DNA of 64,000 nucleotides from NCBI RefSeq assembly GCF_002575655.3, contig NC_053037.3:318955294-319019293 (forward strand), given 5' to 3'. Position 1 is the first letter of the stretch. Each line of letters opens with the position of its first letter. This document shows positions 46,559-57,586 of this stretch, piece after piece. The position numbers were made by a program, and so were the translations under genes. Source of the stretch: Aegilops tauschii subsp. strangulata. Its lineage: Eukaryota; Streptophyta; Magnoliopsida; Poales; Poaceae. The notes under the pieces are model-generated. The model did no database searches, had not been told where the DNA came from, and saw only the letters and a list, made by a program, of their open reading frames with translations.

Positions 46559-49500
46559 TCAGAACTCGGCATTAGCAGAGGAACTTTTAGTTTTCTTGTA
46601 CTTCTTCCTTGGTGGTTCAGCCCAGTCGAAGTTCATCTGAAAATCTTCAGCGGCAAGTTCTTCAGCTGATTTGAGATGAGAAAGTGTGGCCCCACTGTGA
46701 TCAAATATCTCATGGAGATAGTATATGTTCTTGCGGACGGCATTATGCATCAGTGTCATATTAGCTTGTACAGCAGCAAATTGATGCTTAACACATCGAT
46801 TATGCTTGTCAAGTTTCTGATGAAGACTTATAAGCAGCTCATAGTCAGTCATGACTCGTGGCGCTTCTGGTGAAGATGGACTTCAAGTTTTTGCTGCAGT
46901 GTCTTGGCTGGCAGATTCATCAGCTATGGAGCTAGAGATAGGTTGACGAAATTGTCCGTCAAGAGGATGAATTCCTTCATTGATAACGCTCTTGCCTTTG
47001 CCATGAACTATGGATAGTGTGCTTTGAACAATTTCAACTTCAGGCATGTAGCTCAGGTGGTTCTGACGATCAGCCTTGTAGTGAATTGAAGACCGGGATC
47101 TTATGAATCTCCTAATCCATGGTGCATATAGTTTCAATTCAGACGGAAACTGAGCAACAGTGACCAAGGTCCTCAGAAAGAAATCATGAATGTTGATGGG
47201 AGTGCCATGTATGATGTGGAACAGCAAATTCTTCATGACTCCCACAACTTCTTCAGTGTTAGAATTGTGGCCTTTGATCAGACTAAGGGTCTTTGTCAGA
47301 ATACGATATACAGTCTTCGACACATATAGCAAATCCTTCACTAATAAGGTTGTCCTTGGAGCATTTCCTTCAGTCATTGGCTTCATCAACACTTGCATCA
47401 GTTGATTAGGCAGCTCAGGTTCTTCATAAATTTTCTTGGCTCCTTCTTGGGGTTGATCAACGAGAAGAGCATGAAGCAATTCATCAATGGGTGCTTTGTA
47501 GTGAGTGTCTTCACTCATCCAGTCCAGAGCCCAAGTTGCAGTGTCATCAGCATTGCTAGAGAAGTGCACAGTTGCATAGAACTAAAGAATCGGTTCTTCA
47601 TTCTAGTTGCGGACATCAGTGCAGAAATTTAGCAGATCAGCAACATGAAGAACAACCAAAACTAGCCGGAAGCAGGGAATTGATTCCATGTCCACATGAG
47701 GGATATGACGATGCTGGAATACCTTCTTCTTGTCAAACAGCGGAGAGGCATAGAAGTTCATCTGAGTTCTTGTCCAGAACCTCAAACGCCTGAGTTTGGC
47801 TAAGTCATAAGCTGACTCGCCAATGAAGAAATTCTTCTCTTCAAAGAATTTAGCGCTATCAAACTTTGGATGCTTGAGGCCTTTGCCAATCTTTGGCATC
47901 ACATGGGATAGGTTGAAGATTTTTCCTTTTCTGTCTGACATCAAGAACTAGTCGTGGAGACCTAGTTGAGTCATTTGGATCTGTGATGGCAAGTGCACGA
48001 GCAACTGCCTCAACTGTAGTGGTTGGAACTGTGTTAGTGTCTGCTGAAGGAATTGAATTAGCTCGAGGAGGATATGTATTGATGACATCAACACCAGGGT
48101 CATCATCATGAGCAATATCATTAGCTGATGTAGCTGGAATTTCTTTAGGTATGTTGTGGAGTGTAGGTTGTGGTTCTTCAGAGCCAGTTGGAGTTTCTTT
48201 AGTGCGTTGAGGCGACTGAGGCTCTGTTGTGAGGGGAGTGGTGAGTGGCGAATTTGGTTGAGTTTCTTCCCAATATTCGCCATGGAGTGGAGGAGTTGTT
48301 TCACCATCAATATCCACTTCCTCCTCATTTTCTTCAATCAGTGGAGTATGCTGAGGGATTTGGGTAGCATCTTGAGGCATAGATACATCAATATCAACCT
48401 CAATTTCTTTATCCATTTGCTCTGTGGTAGCAGCAGAATGGGTATCTTCTTCTTCTTCAGCCTGAGGGATTTCATAATCCACCCCATATGGAACCATTTG
48501 AAGATTCTCAAGATTACAAGCAGGGGGCGCTGATGAGATTGAAATTGCGTCAATAGGAATGACAATTGAAGACAATGTTGTCGTCTTCAATTTCTTCAGT
48601 GATTCGGGCATAGGTGGAGCTGATGCCTTTCTCTTCTTAGCTTCTCGCTAGGCAGCTTTCGTCTTCTTTGTTTCTGATGTAGAAGGAAGGGTGATAAGCT
48701 TCAAAGATGAAGCCATTGGTGGAGTTGTTGTTGAGGAATTGGTTGGAGCAGATTCATCGGGCGTGACTGATGCAGTCACCCTGTCAGGTTCTTCAGGAAC
48801 GACACTTTCAGTCGCCCTGGGAATTTCTTCAGGCGCAACATTATCCGTTGCTCTTTCAGTTTCCTCAGGTGCAGAAGGTGCAGTCTCACTGGCCTGTGTG
48901 ATTGGAGGTGGAGCTGATGAACTAGATGTTGGTGTTGTGCCAAACTTGGCGGCTTCACGCTTGTTTTGGTCTTCAACCACCTTGGTTGAGGCAGTAATGG
49001 ATCGTTCTTTGATGCCACAGCAGTGATTGGCCTGCCTTTCATACTCTACAGATAGCTGAAGAATTTCAGACTGTAGTGTCACAAGCTGTTGAAGAGATAT
49101 TGAAAGCATGTTCTTCCTCAGCTCCTTCTCCTTTTGCACTTTCTGTTTGTGCACCAGTTTAGCTTGTGCAATCTTGTATTTCTCATTCAATATGAATGAA
49201 GAAATCATGTGGCTTGGTCCAGGAGGTAGGCTGAGTTCGTCAAGAGGTGTGTCTGGGTTTGTGCACCAGATATCAATGAAATCGAGCAACTTCTTCGGGT
49301 CCAGCAGTATAGGGATAGAAGAATTCTTGGCAATTGCAGCCTGTTCTTATTTTCTTCTAAGGAACTCAGCAAGCTCATCTTCATCAGCGATTCCATGTTC
49401 ATCAACTTGAGGCACAACGGCCTTACTCTTTGGACTAGGTCTGGTTCCACGGCCAGCAGTTGCTTTCTTCTTCAGCTTGGGTGTTGAGGACATTGGTTGC

Positions 49501-50308
49501 CCACTAGCTGAGGCACTTCATGCAGAAATTGAGGCTATAGAAAAGCCCTCGATGTGCTGGCAAGATGTGAGCGTGATCGGTGTTGAAGCTCTTGCTGCTG
49601 CCATTGAGGAACTTGATGAAGAAGGAGGCACTGAAGCTTTTGAAACCTTTGCTGCAGAAACCTTTGGCGTTGAAGCCTTTGATGATTTGGGCTCTGCCAC
49701 TGAGAGAATTGGAACGGTCGGCCTTGGCTTATGTACAGGCTTCTTTTGCATAGCCTTCTTTGGGGCACTAGCACTGCCACTAGCACTGGCTTCAGCTGCA
49801 ACCTTTGAGGCTCGGTTGAATTCTTCAATGGCCTTCTTTGCTTGTTTGGCCAACTTGGCCTGGCGCTTAGCCCATTCTTCAGGGAAATCATCACCTCTTC
49901 TGATACTAGAGGGATCAGCACATTGACCTTCAGCAAGTTGTTGCCTTTTGCACGGAGGCTTAAGTGCGAATTCCTTCATATACTTGGGAGTGACGTATTT
50001 GTAAGCCCTCCATTCACATGACCAGTATTGTTTGATCTTTTGCATGCGTGTCTTACACTGCTTATCAGTTTCTGGGCCATGAAAATTTTCATCAGGCGTG
50101 CAGTACCCAGCATACAAATCATAGGGATCTCAAAAGTTGTGTGTTCTTCCTTTCTCTTGCCACCTTTCTGTGTTTTCTTTCCATTAGCCATTTTCTTCAA
50201 CTGAGGATTTTGAACATGTGAGGACTCTGATGAAGTTTGAACTTTTTCCTCAAGCTATGCTGCAAATGAATTAAGTTGATGAGAACCTAGAGATTCGTCG
50301 GCAGACAT
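46559..50308 (-). pseudogene. Accessory ORF region of element H, possible plant transposon protein family, several frames
   Basis: From the ATG at 50308 (MSADESLGSHQLNSFAA) the chain is broken by stops and frameshifts into five or six open pieces in one direction. They are 50117-49518 (YAGYCTPDENFHGPETDKQC, Lys/Ala-rich with many Ser), 49289-48648 (DFIDIWCTNPDTPLDE, helical then Thr/Pro/Glu-rich), 48611-47859 (acidic, Pro/Thr-rich), 47944-47603 (MSDRKGKIFNLSHVMPKIGK), 47569-46883 (TWALDWMSEDTHYKAPIDEL) and 46852-46559 (KKYKKTKSSS near the end). The part around 47600-47450 resembles plant proteins annotated as putative plant transposon protein. It could also be the extra 3' ORF of Sireviruses. 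It is not Copia gag or pol. Function unknown. Confidence 0.55.
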
Positions 50309-50895
50309 TGTACCTGTGAACAGAGTATAGTTGCGAGGAAATAGGGAAGAGTCACATGCGTTCTCAGAGATTTTCAAAATAAACCAGTTGAGGAAATTGA
50401 CCCTTATCGTCTTAAAGAATTTCATCAAATGTTCTTGACTTAGGTACTAGAGTTGTACAGATCTGAGCAATTTGCACAATTGAGGAATCTACTCGTTAAG
50501 CATATCAATGATGAAATACACAAGACTGACCAAATTGAAGTGCTGACGAATTGGAAGAGTGGTAAAAACAACACTTGATAATTATTTAGTAGAGTGAAGA
50601 TCAAAGAGAGTTGGCAAATAAGCATTTAATTACCCCAGTGATGAACTGGACGACGAGGCGAAGGAAATCGCTAGCTCAGATCTTATGTGCCCTAACTTGG
50701 CGACGAAAGATGTCTAAGGCGACGGCGGAGGTGAATAAATCCATGTTCGGCTTGAGTACGCCGATGAAGAATTCGAGACAGTGAAGCTCTTCTTCTCCAG
50801 CGACGATGAGATCGAGCGCGGCGCTAGTGTTTGAGTACTGAGAGCAAAGGGAGCGAAGGGACGAAGTGAACTAATGTTGACAAGGTCAAGGCTAG

Positions 50896-50905
50896 CTATT
50901 TATAG
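50896..50905 (-). promoter_or_regulatory. TATA box of the accessory ORF in element H
   Basis: The minus strand reads CTATAAATAG. It is about 590 bp upstream of the ATG at 50308. A GTAATT donor at 50633 and an acceptor TTCACAG at 50314 suggest a 5' UTR intron of about 320 nt ending five bases before the ATG. Confidence 0.5.
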
Positions 50906-51284
50906 CCGCAGTGAAAACTGAAGGGTTCGAAAAATTTGGATAGATAAGCCCCTGTCCATTCGCATCTCGGTCACACATGTCACGCATGTATTTTCACACT
51001 TATCTCTGTGTGTGAAGCGCGGGATGAGTTACTATGGCAACCGCCTAAAAAGAAAAGAAAAACTTTGAGATTTTTAAAGTGTGTTCGCAATTTCTTCAAC
51101 TGTCAAGGACAAAGTGAAGACTTTGAACAGTGTCAAGTAGAACGCATATGAAGAGTTTGTGAATAGAGTGGATTGAGCTTAGCATAGAGGAGAGCGGGTC
51201 CGATCACATCCACATAGACGAAGAAATCAAATTGAAGAATTAGCAATATATAGATGATGTAGAGGACATGAAAAGCTCGAATAG
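50906..51284. other. Sequence upstream of the element H accessory gene
   Basis: Non-coding, without recognisable LTR, primer site or pol. The true right border of H is not identifiable here. Confidence 0.3.

Positions 51285-51347
<63 letters not shown>
51285..51347. repeat. Compound microsatellite (CA)n(TA)n
   Basis: About 19 CA units with one interruption are followed by about 12 TA units. It marks the change from element H to element I. Confidence 0.95.
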
Positions 51348-52167
51348 GGACAGAGCTATTCTGTTACTAGTTTTTTTAGGTAATTCTGTTACTAGTAACA
51401 GAATATTATTTTGTTACCCCTCGACCCTATAAGGGCCCGATCTGTATCTGAAACGGTGGTGCCCGAAGGAAAAACAAGAAAACCCAGCCCACCAACTCCC
51501 GCATCCCCCCAAATCCATCTTCTCCGGCTGGATCCAGGTGATGGCCAGCCCCCCACCTTCTCCCCCGTCTGGATCCCGGCGATGCCCCGCTCCCACCTTC
51601 TTCCCGGCTGGATCCCGTCGTTGCCCCACCCCCACCTTCTTCTCGGCACCGCCCCACCCCCTACCTTCTTCCCGGTGCCACCCCTGATTCCACCTCCCGG
51701 CGAGGCACCGCCCCCACCTTCCGACGCCGCACCGCCCTCCTCCTCCCGGCCACGCACCGCCCGCACCTCCAAAGTGACGCCCGCCCCCTACTCTGCCTGG
51801 CCAAGCGCCACCGCGCCACCTGCCTACTCACCGGCGAGGCCCTCCTCCCCTACTGCCGCCATGGCTGTTCGTGCCCCTCCCCTCCACCTCTCTCTTCCTG
51901 GTGACGTCGACTACCACAGCTAGGCCCGATGCTCGTCGACGGCCAGATCCGGGACACACCCCGATTCTTCACCGACCCACCTCCTCCCTCCTCTCGGCCT
52001 CACGATCCCCGTCGCTCTCCTGGTCGCAGCATCCAGCCAATTCCGGCGAGGCCTCTGACAGCCGGACGCGGTGACCTCGAACTGCCAAGCATCCTCACTT
52101 GAACGGCTCTGTCCTCTTCTAACATGCACACTCTGCTGCTTCTCCTCTGCTTTCTCTCTAGCGGCTG
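51348..52167. mobile_element. Element I, left part: unclassified, GC-rich
   Basis: The first 60 bp contain three TTCTGTTAC words, including a perfect 22-bp palindrome at 51383-51404. They are followed by a GC-rich, Pro-coding segment that looks like a gene 5' end. The plus-strand frame 51411-51923 is open but is only low-complexity Pro/Ser/Ala. The element continues at 59136 after the insertion of F. It may be a class II element with captured sequence, but no transposase or TIR pair is seen. Confidence 0.35.
51383..51404. repeat. Perfect 22-bp palindrome near the left edge of element I
   Basis: Arms ATTCTGTTACT and AGTAACAGAAT meet without spacer. A direct copy of ATTCTGTTACTAG lies 25 bp upstream. 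Confidence 0.8.
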
Positions 52168-53799
52168 TGATACGTCTCCAGCGTATCTATAATTTTTGAT
52201 TGTTCCATGCTATTATATTATCTGTTTTGGATGTTTATGGGCTTTATTATACACTTTTATATTATTTTTTGGGACTAACTTATTAACCCAGAGCCCAGTG
52301 CCAGATTCTGTTTTTTCCCTTGTTTCAGTGTTTCGCAGAAAAGGAATATCAAACGGAGTCCAAACGTAATGAAACCTTTGGGAAAGTTATTTTTGGAACG
52401 GAAGCAATCCAGGAGACTTGGAGTGCACGTCAGGGGATCAATGAGGAGAGCACGAGGTAGGGGGCGCGCCCACCCCCCCTGGGCGTGCCCTCCACCCTCG
52501 TGGGCCCCTCGTGGCTCCCCTTACTGACTTCTTTTGCCTATATATCTCCATATACCCTAAAAACATCGAGGAACAGAATAGACTGGGAGTTCCGCCGCCG
52601 CAAGCCTCTGTAGCCACCAAAAACCAATCGGGACCCTGTTCCGGCACACTGCCGGAGGGGGGATCCCTCACCGATGGCCATCTTCATCATCCCGGCGCTC
52701 TCCATGACGAGGAGGGAGTAGTTCACTCTCAGGGCTGAGGGTATGTACCAGTAGCTATGTGTTTGATCTCTCTCTCACGTGTTCTTGAGGTGATATGATC
52801 TTGATGTATCGCGAGCTTTGCTATTATAGTTGGATCTTATGATGTTTCTCCCAATCTACTCTCTTGTAATGGATTGAGTTTGCCCTTTGAAGTTATCTTA
52901 TCGGATTGAGTCTTTAAGGATTTGAGAACACTTGATGTATGTCTTGACGTGCTTATCTGTGGTGACAATGGGATATCACATGATCCACTTGATGTATGTT
53001 TTGGTGATCAACTTGCGGGTTCCGCCCATGAACCTATGCATAGGGGTTGGCACACGTTTTCGTCTTGACTCTCCGGTAGAAACTTTGGGGCACTCTTTGA
53101 AGTTCTTTGTGTTGGTTGAATAGATGAATCTGAGATTGTGTGATGCATATCGTATAATCATACCCACGGATACTTGAGGTGACATTGGAGTATCTAGGTG
53201 ACATTATGGTTTTGGTTGATTTGTGTCTTAAGGTGTTATTCTAGTACGAACTCTATGATAGATTGATCCGAAAGAATAACTTTGAGGTGGTTTCGTACCC
53301 TACCATAATCTCTTCGTTTGTTCTCCGCTATTAGTGACTTTGGAATGACTCTTTGTTGCATGTTGAGGGATAGTTATATGATCCATTATGTTATTATTGT
53401 TGAGAGAACTTGCACTAGTGAAAGTATGAACCCTAGGCCTTGTTTCCTAGCATTGCAATACCGTTTACGCTCACTTTTATCGCTTGCTACCTTGCTGTTT
53501 TTATATTTTCAGATTACAAATACTCATATCTATCATCCATATTGCACTTGTATCACCATCTCTTCGCCGAACTAGTGCACCTATACAATTTACCATTGTA
53601 TTGGGTGTGTTGGGGACACAAGAGACTCTTTGTTATTTGGTTGAAGGGTTGTTTGAGAGAGACCATCTTCAACCTACGCCTCCCATGGATTGATAAACCT
53701 TAGGTCATCCACTTGAGAGAAATTTGCTACTGTCCTACAAACCTCTTCACTTGGAGGCCCAACAACGTCTACAAGGAGGAGGTTGCGTAGTAGACATCA
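52168..53799 (+). repeat. Element F 5' LTR (1632 bp)
   Basis: TGATACGTCTCCAGCGTATC to GTAGTAGACATCA. The TATA-like CCTATATAT near 52538 is the likely promoter. Compared with the 3' LTR it has about 80 bp extra near 53625-53720 (from AGACTCTTTGTTATTTGG), probably lost from the other LTR. Confidence 0.9.
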
Positions 53800-53809
53800 A
53801 GCTCTTTTC

Positions 53810-53889
53810 TGGCGCCGTTGCTGGGGAGGCTAGGTAAGCGGCACTCACACCCCGTCAACTAAGCTCTTTTCTGGCGCCGTTGTCTGGGA
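53810..53889 (+). repeat. Tandemly duplicated primer binding site of element F
   Basis: TGGCGCCGTTGCTGGGGA at 53810-53827 is 10 bp after the LTR. A second site TGGCGCCGTTGTCTGGGA lies at 53872-53889, with the preceding AAGCTCTTTTC also repeated. The period is 62 bp. The first copy is in the proper position for priming. Confidence 0.85.
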
Positions 53890-53987
53890 GGTGAGTGCTT
53901 GAAGGTATATCTTTAGATCTTGCAATCGAATCTTTTAGCTTCTTGTTTTAGCACTAGTTTAGTTTATAAAAGAAAACTACAAAAAAT

Positions 53988-54746
53988 ATGGAATTAAGGG
54001 TGCCTCATATGCTTCATCTTTTTAATGTCTTTCGTGAAAATGATGGGAAGGAAAATTGTGCTCAAGTACTAGAAGAAGAATTACATAGAATGCTTGGCAT
54101 AAAATAAATGATGAGTATGATTGCAATGTTGTTAGTATGAATTCTTTGAATACCCATGATGCTAATGATATGCAAAGCCAAAAGCTTGGGGAAGCTATGT
54201 TTGATGAAGATGATATTTTTTGTCCCCCAAGCTTTGATGAGAAAATTTACTATGATGAAAGCATGCCTCCTATCTATGATGATTATTGTGATGGCACGTA
54301 TGCTTTAAATAATAATGATAACCATGAAACTTTTCATCTTGATCTTAATTTTCAATCACATGATAGTTATTTTGTTGAGTTTGCTCCCACTACTATTGAT
54401 GAGAATAAATTTGCTAGTGGAGAGTAGGAAAATTTCTATGCAAGTAGATCATGAAAAGAATGCTTTAGGTGCTGCTTATATTGTTGAATTCATTCATGAT
54501 GCTACTGAAAATTATTATCAGGGAGGAATGTATGCTTGTAGGAATTGCAATAATATCAAGTTTCCTCTCTATGTGCTTAAAGTTTTGAAGTTATGCTTGT
54601 TTTGCCTTCCTATGCTAGTTGATTATTGTTCCCATAAGTTGTTTACTCACAAAATCCCTATGCATAGGAAGTGGCTTAGACTTAAATGTGCTAGTCATAT
54701 TCTTCATGATGCTCTCTTTATGTTTCAATTCTTATCTTTTATGTGA
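53988..54746 (+). pseudogene. Broken ORF of unknown function in element F
   Basis: Starts at the ATG at 53988 (MELRVPHMLHLFNVFREN), just after TATAAA at 53965. A frame change near 54100 leads into MNSLNTHDANDMQSQKL (54137), with acidic Asp/Tyr-rich sequence (YDESMPPIYDDYCDGTYALN) to a stop near 54427. A further frame holds VDHEKNALGAAYIVEFIHDA and NNIKFPLYVLKVLKLCLFCL to 54746. An intact version would be about 250 residues, acidic N-terminal and hydrophobic, Cys-containing C-terminal. It occupies the place of gag but shows no gag motifs. I do not recognise a function. Confidence 0.55.
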
Positions 54747-55412
54747 GCATCATTGAAATCATCATGCCTAGCTAGGGGCGTTAAACGTTAGCGCTTGTTG
54801 GGAGGCAACCCAATTTTATTTTAGTTCTTTGCTTTTTGGTTCTGTTTAGTAATAAATAATTCATCTAGCCTCTGTTTATATGTGGTTTTATGTTTTAATT
54901 AGTGTTTGTGCCAAGTAGAACCTTTGGGAAGACTTGGGTGAAGTCTTTATGATCTTGCTGTAAAAAACAGAAATTTTAGCACTCACGAGTTTAGCTTAAA
55001 CTTTTTACTGGACAGTGATATTTAGTTGATTCTTTTTGCAGATGATTACTAGACAAATTTCTCAGGTCCACCAATTTATTTCAGAATTGTTGGAGTTACA
55101 TAAGTATACGTTTGATACAGATTACTACAGACTGTTCTGTTTTTGACAGATTCTGTTTTCTATGTGTTGTTTGCTTATTTTGATGAACCTATGAGTAGTA
55201 TCGGAGGGTATGAACCATAGATAAGTTGGAATACAGTAGATATTACACCAATATGAATTTATAATGAGTTAATTACATTACCAAAAGTGGTGATTTATTT
55301 TCTTATACTAACGGAGCTTACGAGTTTTCTGTTGAGTTTTGTGTTGTGAAGTTTTCAAGTTTTGGGTAAAGATTCAATGGACTATGGAATAAGGAGTGGC
55401 AAGAGCCTAAGA

Positions 55413-55494
55413 TTGGGGATGCCCAAGGCACCCCAAGGTAATATTCAAGTATAAACAAGATCCTAAGCTTGGGGATGCCCCGGAAGGCATCCCC
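55413..55494 (+). other. Two polypurine-tract-like hairpins of element F
   Basis: TTGGGGATGCC/GGCACCCCAA (55413-55436) has one bulged base. GGGGATGCC/GGCATCCCC (55471-55479 and 55486-55494) is a perfect 9-bp stem. The second is preceded by AAGCTT, giving AAGCTTGGGGATGCC, the same word as the true polypurine tract at 57573-57586. Both hairpins occur in G at 7185-7266. Confidence 0.55.
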
Positions 55495-55669
55495 TCTTTC
55501 GTCTTCGTTCATCGGTAACTATACTTGGAGCTATATTTTTATTCACCACATGATATGTGTTTTGCTTGGAGCGTCATGTCATTTTATTTTGCTTGCTGTT
55601 TGAATAAAATACCAAGATCTGAAATTCTTAAATGTTAGAGAGTCTTCACGTCGTTGCATAATTATTCAA

Positions 55670-55812
55670 CTACTCATTGATCTTCACTTATATCTTTCGG
55701 AGTAGTTTGTCGTTTGCTCTAGTGCTTCACTTATATCTTTTAGAGCACAATGATGGTTTTATTTTGAAGAAATAGATGAACTCTCGTGCTTCACTTATAT
55801 TATTTTGAGAGT
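55670..55812 (+). other. Array of three stem-loops with a common loop motif (element F)
   Basis: Each of three copies of CTTCACTTATAT is enclosed by its own perfect inverted repeat: CTACTC/GAGTAG (55670-55675 with 55700-55705), TGCTCTA/TAGAGCA (55715-55721 with 55741-55747) and ACTCTC/GAGAGT (55780-55785 with 55807-55812). Loops are 19-24 nt. The spacing between hairpins is 9 and 32 nt. The counterpart in G is at 6874-7012. Confidence 0.65.
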
Positions 55813-57586
55813 CCTAAACAGCATGGTAATTTGCTTTGGTTATGAATTTAGTCCTAATATGATGGGCATCCAAGATGGGTATAATAAAAACTTTCATATA
55901 AAGTGTATTGAATACTATGAGAAGTTTGATTCTTTATGATTGTTTTGAGATATGAAGATGGTGATATTAGAGTCATGCTAGTGGAGTAGTTGTGAATTTG
56001 ATAGATACTTGTGTTAAAGTTTGTGATTCCCGTAGCATGCACGTATGGTGAACCGTTATGTGATGAAGTCGGAGCATGATTTATTTATTTATTGTCTTCC
56101 TTATGAGTGGCGGTCGGGGACGAGCGATGGTCTTTTCCTACCAATCTATCCCCTAGGAGCATGCGCGTAATACTTTGCTTTGATAACTTATAGATTGTTG
56201 CAATAAGTATGTGAGTTCTTTATGACTAATGTTGAGTCCATGGATTATACGCACTCTCACCCTTCCACCATTGCTAGCCTCTCTAATACCGCGTGCCTTT
56301 TGCCGGTATCATACACCCACCATATACCTTCCTAAAAACAGCCACCATACCTACCTATCATGGCATTTCCATAGCCATTCCGAGATATATTGCCATGCAA
56401 CTTTCCACCGTTCCGTTTATTATGACACGCTCCATCATTGTCATATTGCTTTGCATGATCATGTAGTTGACATCGTATTTGTGGCAAAGCCACCATTCAT
56501 AATTCTTTCCTACATGTCACTCATGAGTCATTGCACATCCCGGTACACCGCCGGAGGCATTCATATAGAGTCATATCTTGTTCTAAGTATTGAGTTGTAA
56601 TTCTTGAGTTGTAAGTAAATAAAAGTGTGATGATCATCATTATTAGAGCATTGTCCCAGTGAGGAAAGGATGATGGAGACTATGATTCCCCCACAAGTCG
56701 GGATGAGACTCCGGACGAAAAAAAAGAAAAAGAAAAAAAAGAGGCCATAAAAAGAGAAAAGGCCCAAACAAAAAAAACAAAAAAATGAGAGAAAAAGAGA
56801 GAAGGGGCAATGCTACTATCCTTTTACCACACTTGTGCTTCAAAGTAGCACCATGATCTTCATGATAGAGAGTCTCCTATGTTGTCACTTTCATATACTA
56901 GTGGGAATTTTACATTATAGAACTTGGCTTGTATATTCCAATGATGGGCTTCCTCAAATTGCCCTAGGTCTTCGTGAGCAAGCGAGTTGGATGCACACCC
57001 ACTTAGTTTCTTTTGTTGAGCTTTCATACACTTATAGCTCTAGTGCATCCGTTGCATGGCAAACCCTACTCAGTCACATTGATATCTATTGATGGGCATC
57101 TCCATAGCCCGTTGATATGCCTAGTTGATGTGAGACTATCTTCTCCTTTTTGTCTTCTCCACAACCACCATTCCATTCCACCTATAGTGCTATGTCCATG
57201 GCTCACGCTCATGTATTGCGTGAAGATTGAAAAAGTTTGAGAACATCAAAAGTATGAAACAATTGCTTGGCTTGTCATCGGGGTTGTGTATGATTTAAAT
57301 ATTTTGTGTGATGAAGATAGAGCATAGCCAGACTATATGATTTTGAAGGGATAGCTTTCTTTGGCCATGTTATTTTGAGAAGACATGATTGCTTTGTTAG
57401 TATGCTTGAAGTATTATTGTTTTCATGTCAATATTAAACTTTTATCTTGAATCTTATGGATCTGAATATTCTTGCCACAGTAAAGAAAATTACATTGAGA
57501 AATATGTTAGGTAGCATTCCACATCAAAAATTCTATTTTTATCATTTACCTACTCGAGCACGAGCAGGAATTAAGCTTGGGGATGC

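Larger units (their letters stand above)
44511..51284 (-). mobile_element. Element H: Maximus-type Sirevirus (Copia) 3' part, minus strand
   Basis: The left end is a complete LTR (44511-45927, TGAAAGCGCAGG to GATGCACTTACA). The adjoining minus-strand tract CCAAAAAGGGGGAGAT and a second one, ACGACAAAGGGGGAGAAG near 46400, are the multiple conserved polypurine tracts of Sireviruses. Upstream in the sense direction is a TATA-driven ORF region (50308-46559). No Copia pol is present before the sequence changes at the microsatellite. GCAAG (44506-44510) is the candidate target duplication but its partner was not found. Confidence 0.65.
54747..57586 (+). other. Non-coding 3' internal region of element F
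   Basis: Homologous in inverted orientation to 5617-7920 of element G. It contains GC-rich hairpins at 55413-55436 and 55471-55494, the stem-loop array at 55670-55812, a long T/C-rich or A/G-rich tract near 56715-56805, and the polypurine tract AAGCTTGGGGATGC just before 57587. No supported coding sequence. Confidence 0.7.

Noticed and set aside
51411..51923. 170-residue plus-strand ORF, Pro-rich
   Set aside because: Open on several frames, low complexity and no recognisable domain. Kept only as part of element I.
56561..56843. Phe/Leu-rich minus-strand ORFs suggesting membrane segments
   Set aside because: They come from an A/G-rich tract (56715-56805) read as T/C on the other strand, in non-coding sequence shared with element G.
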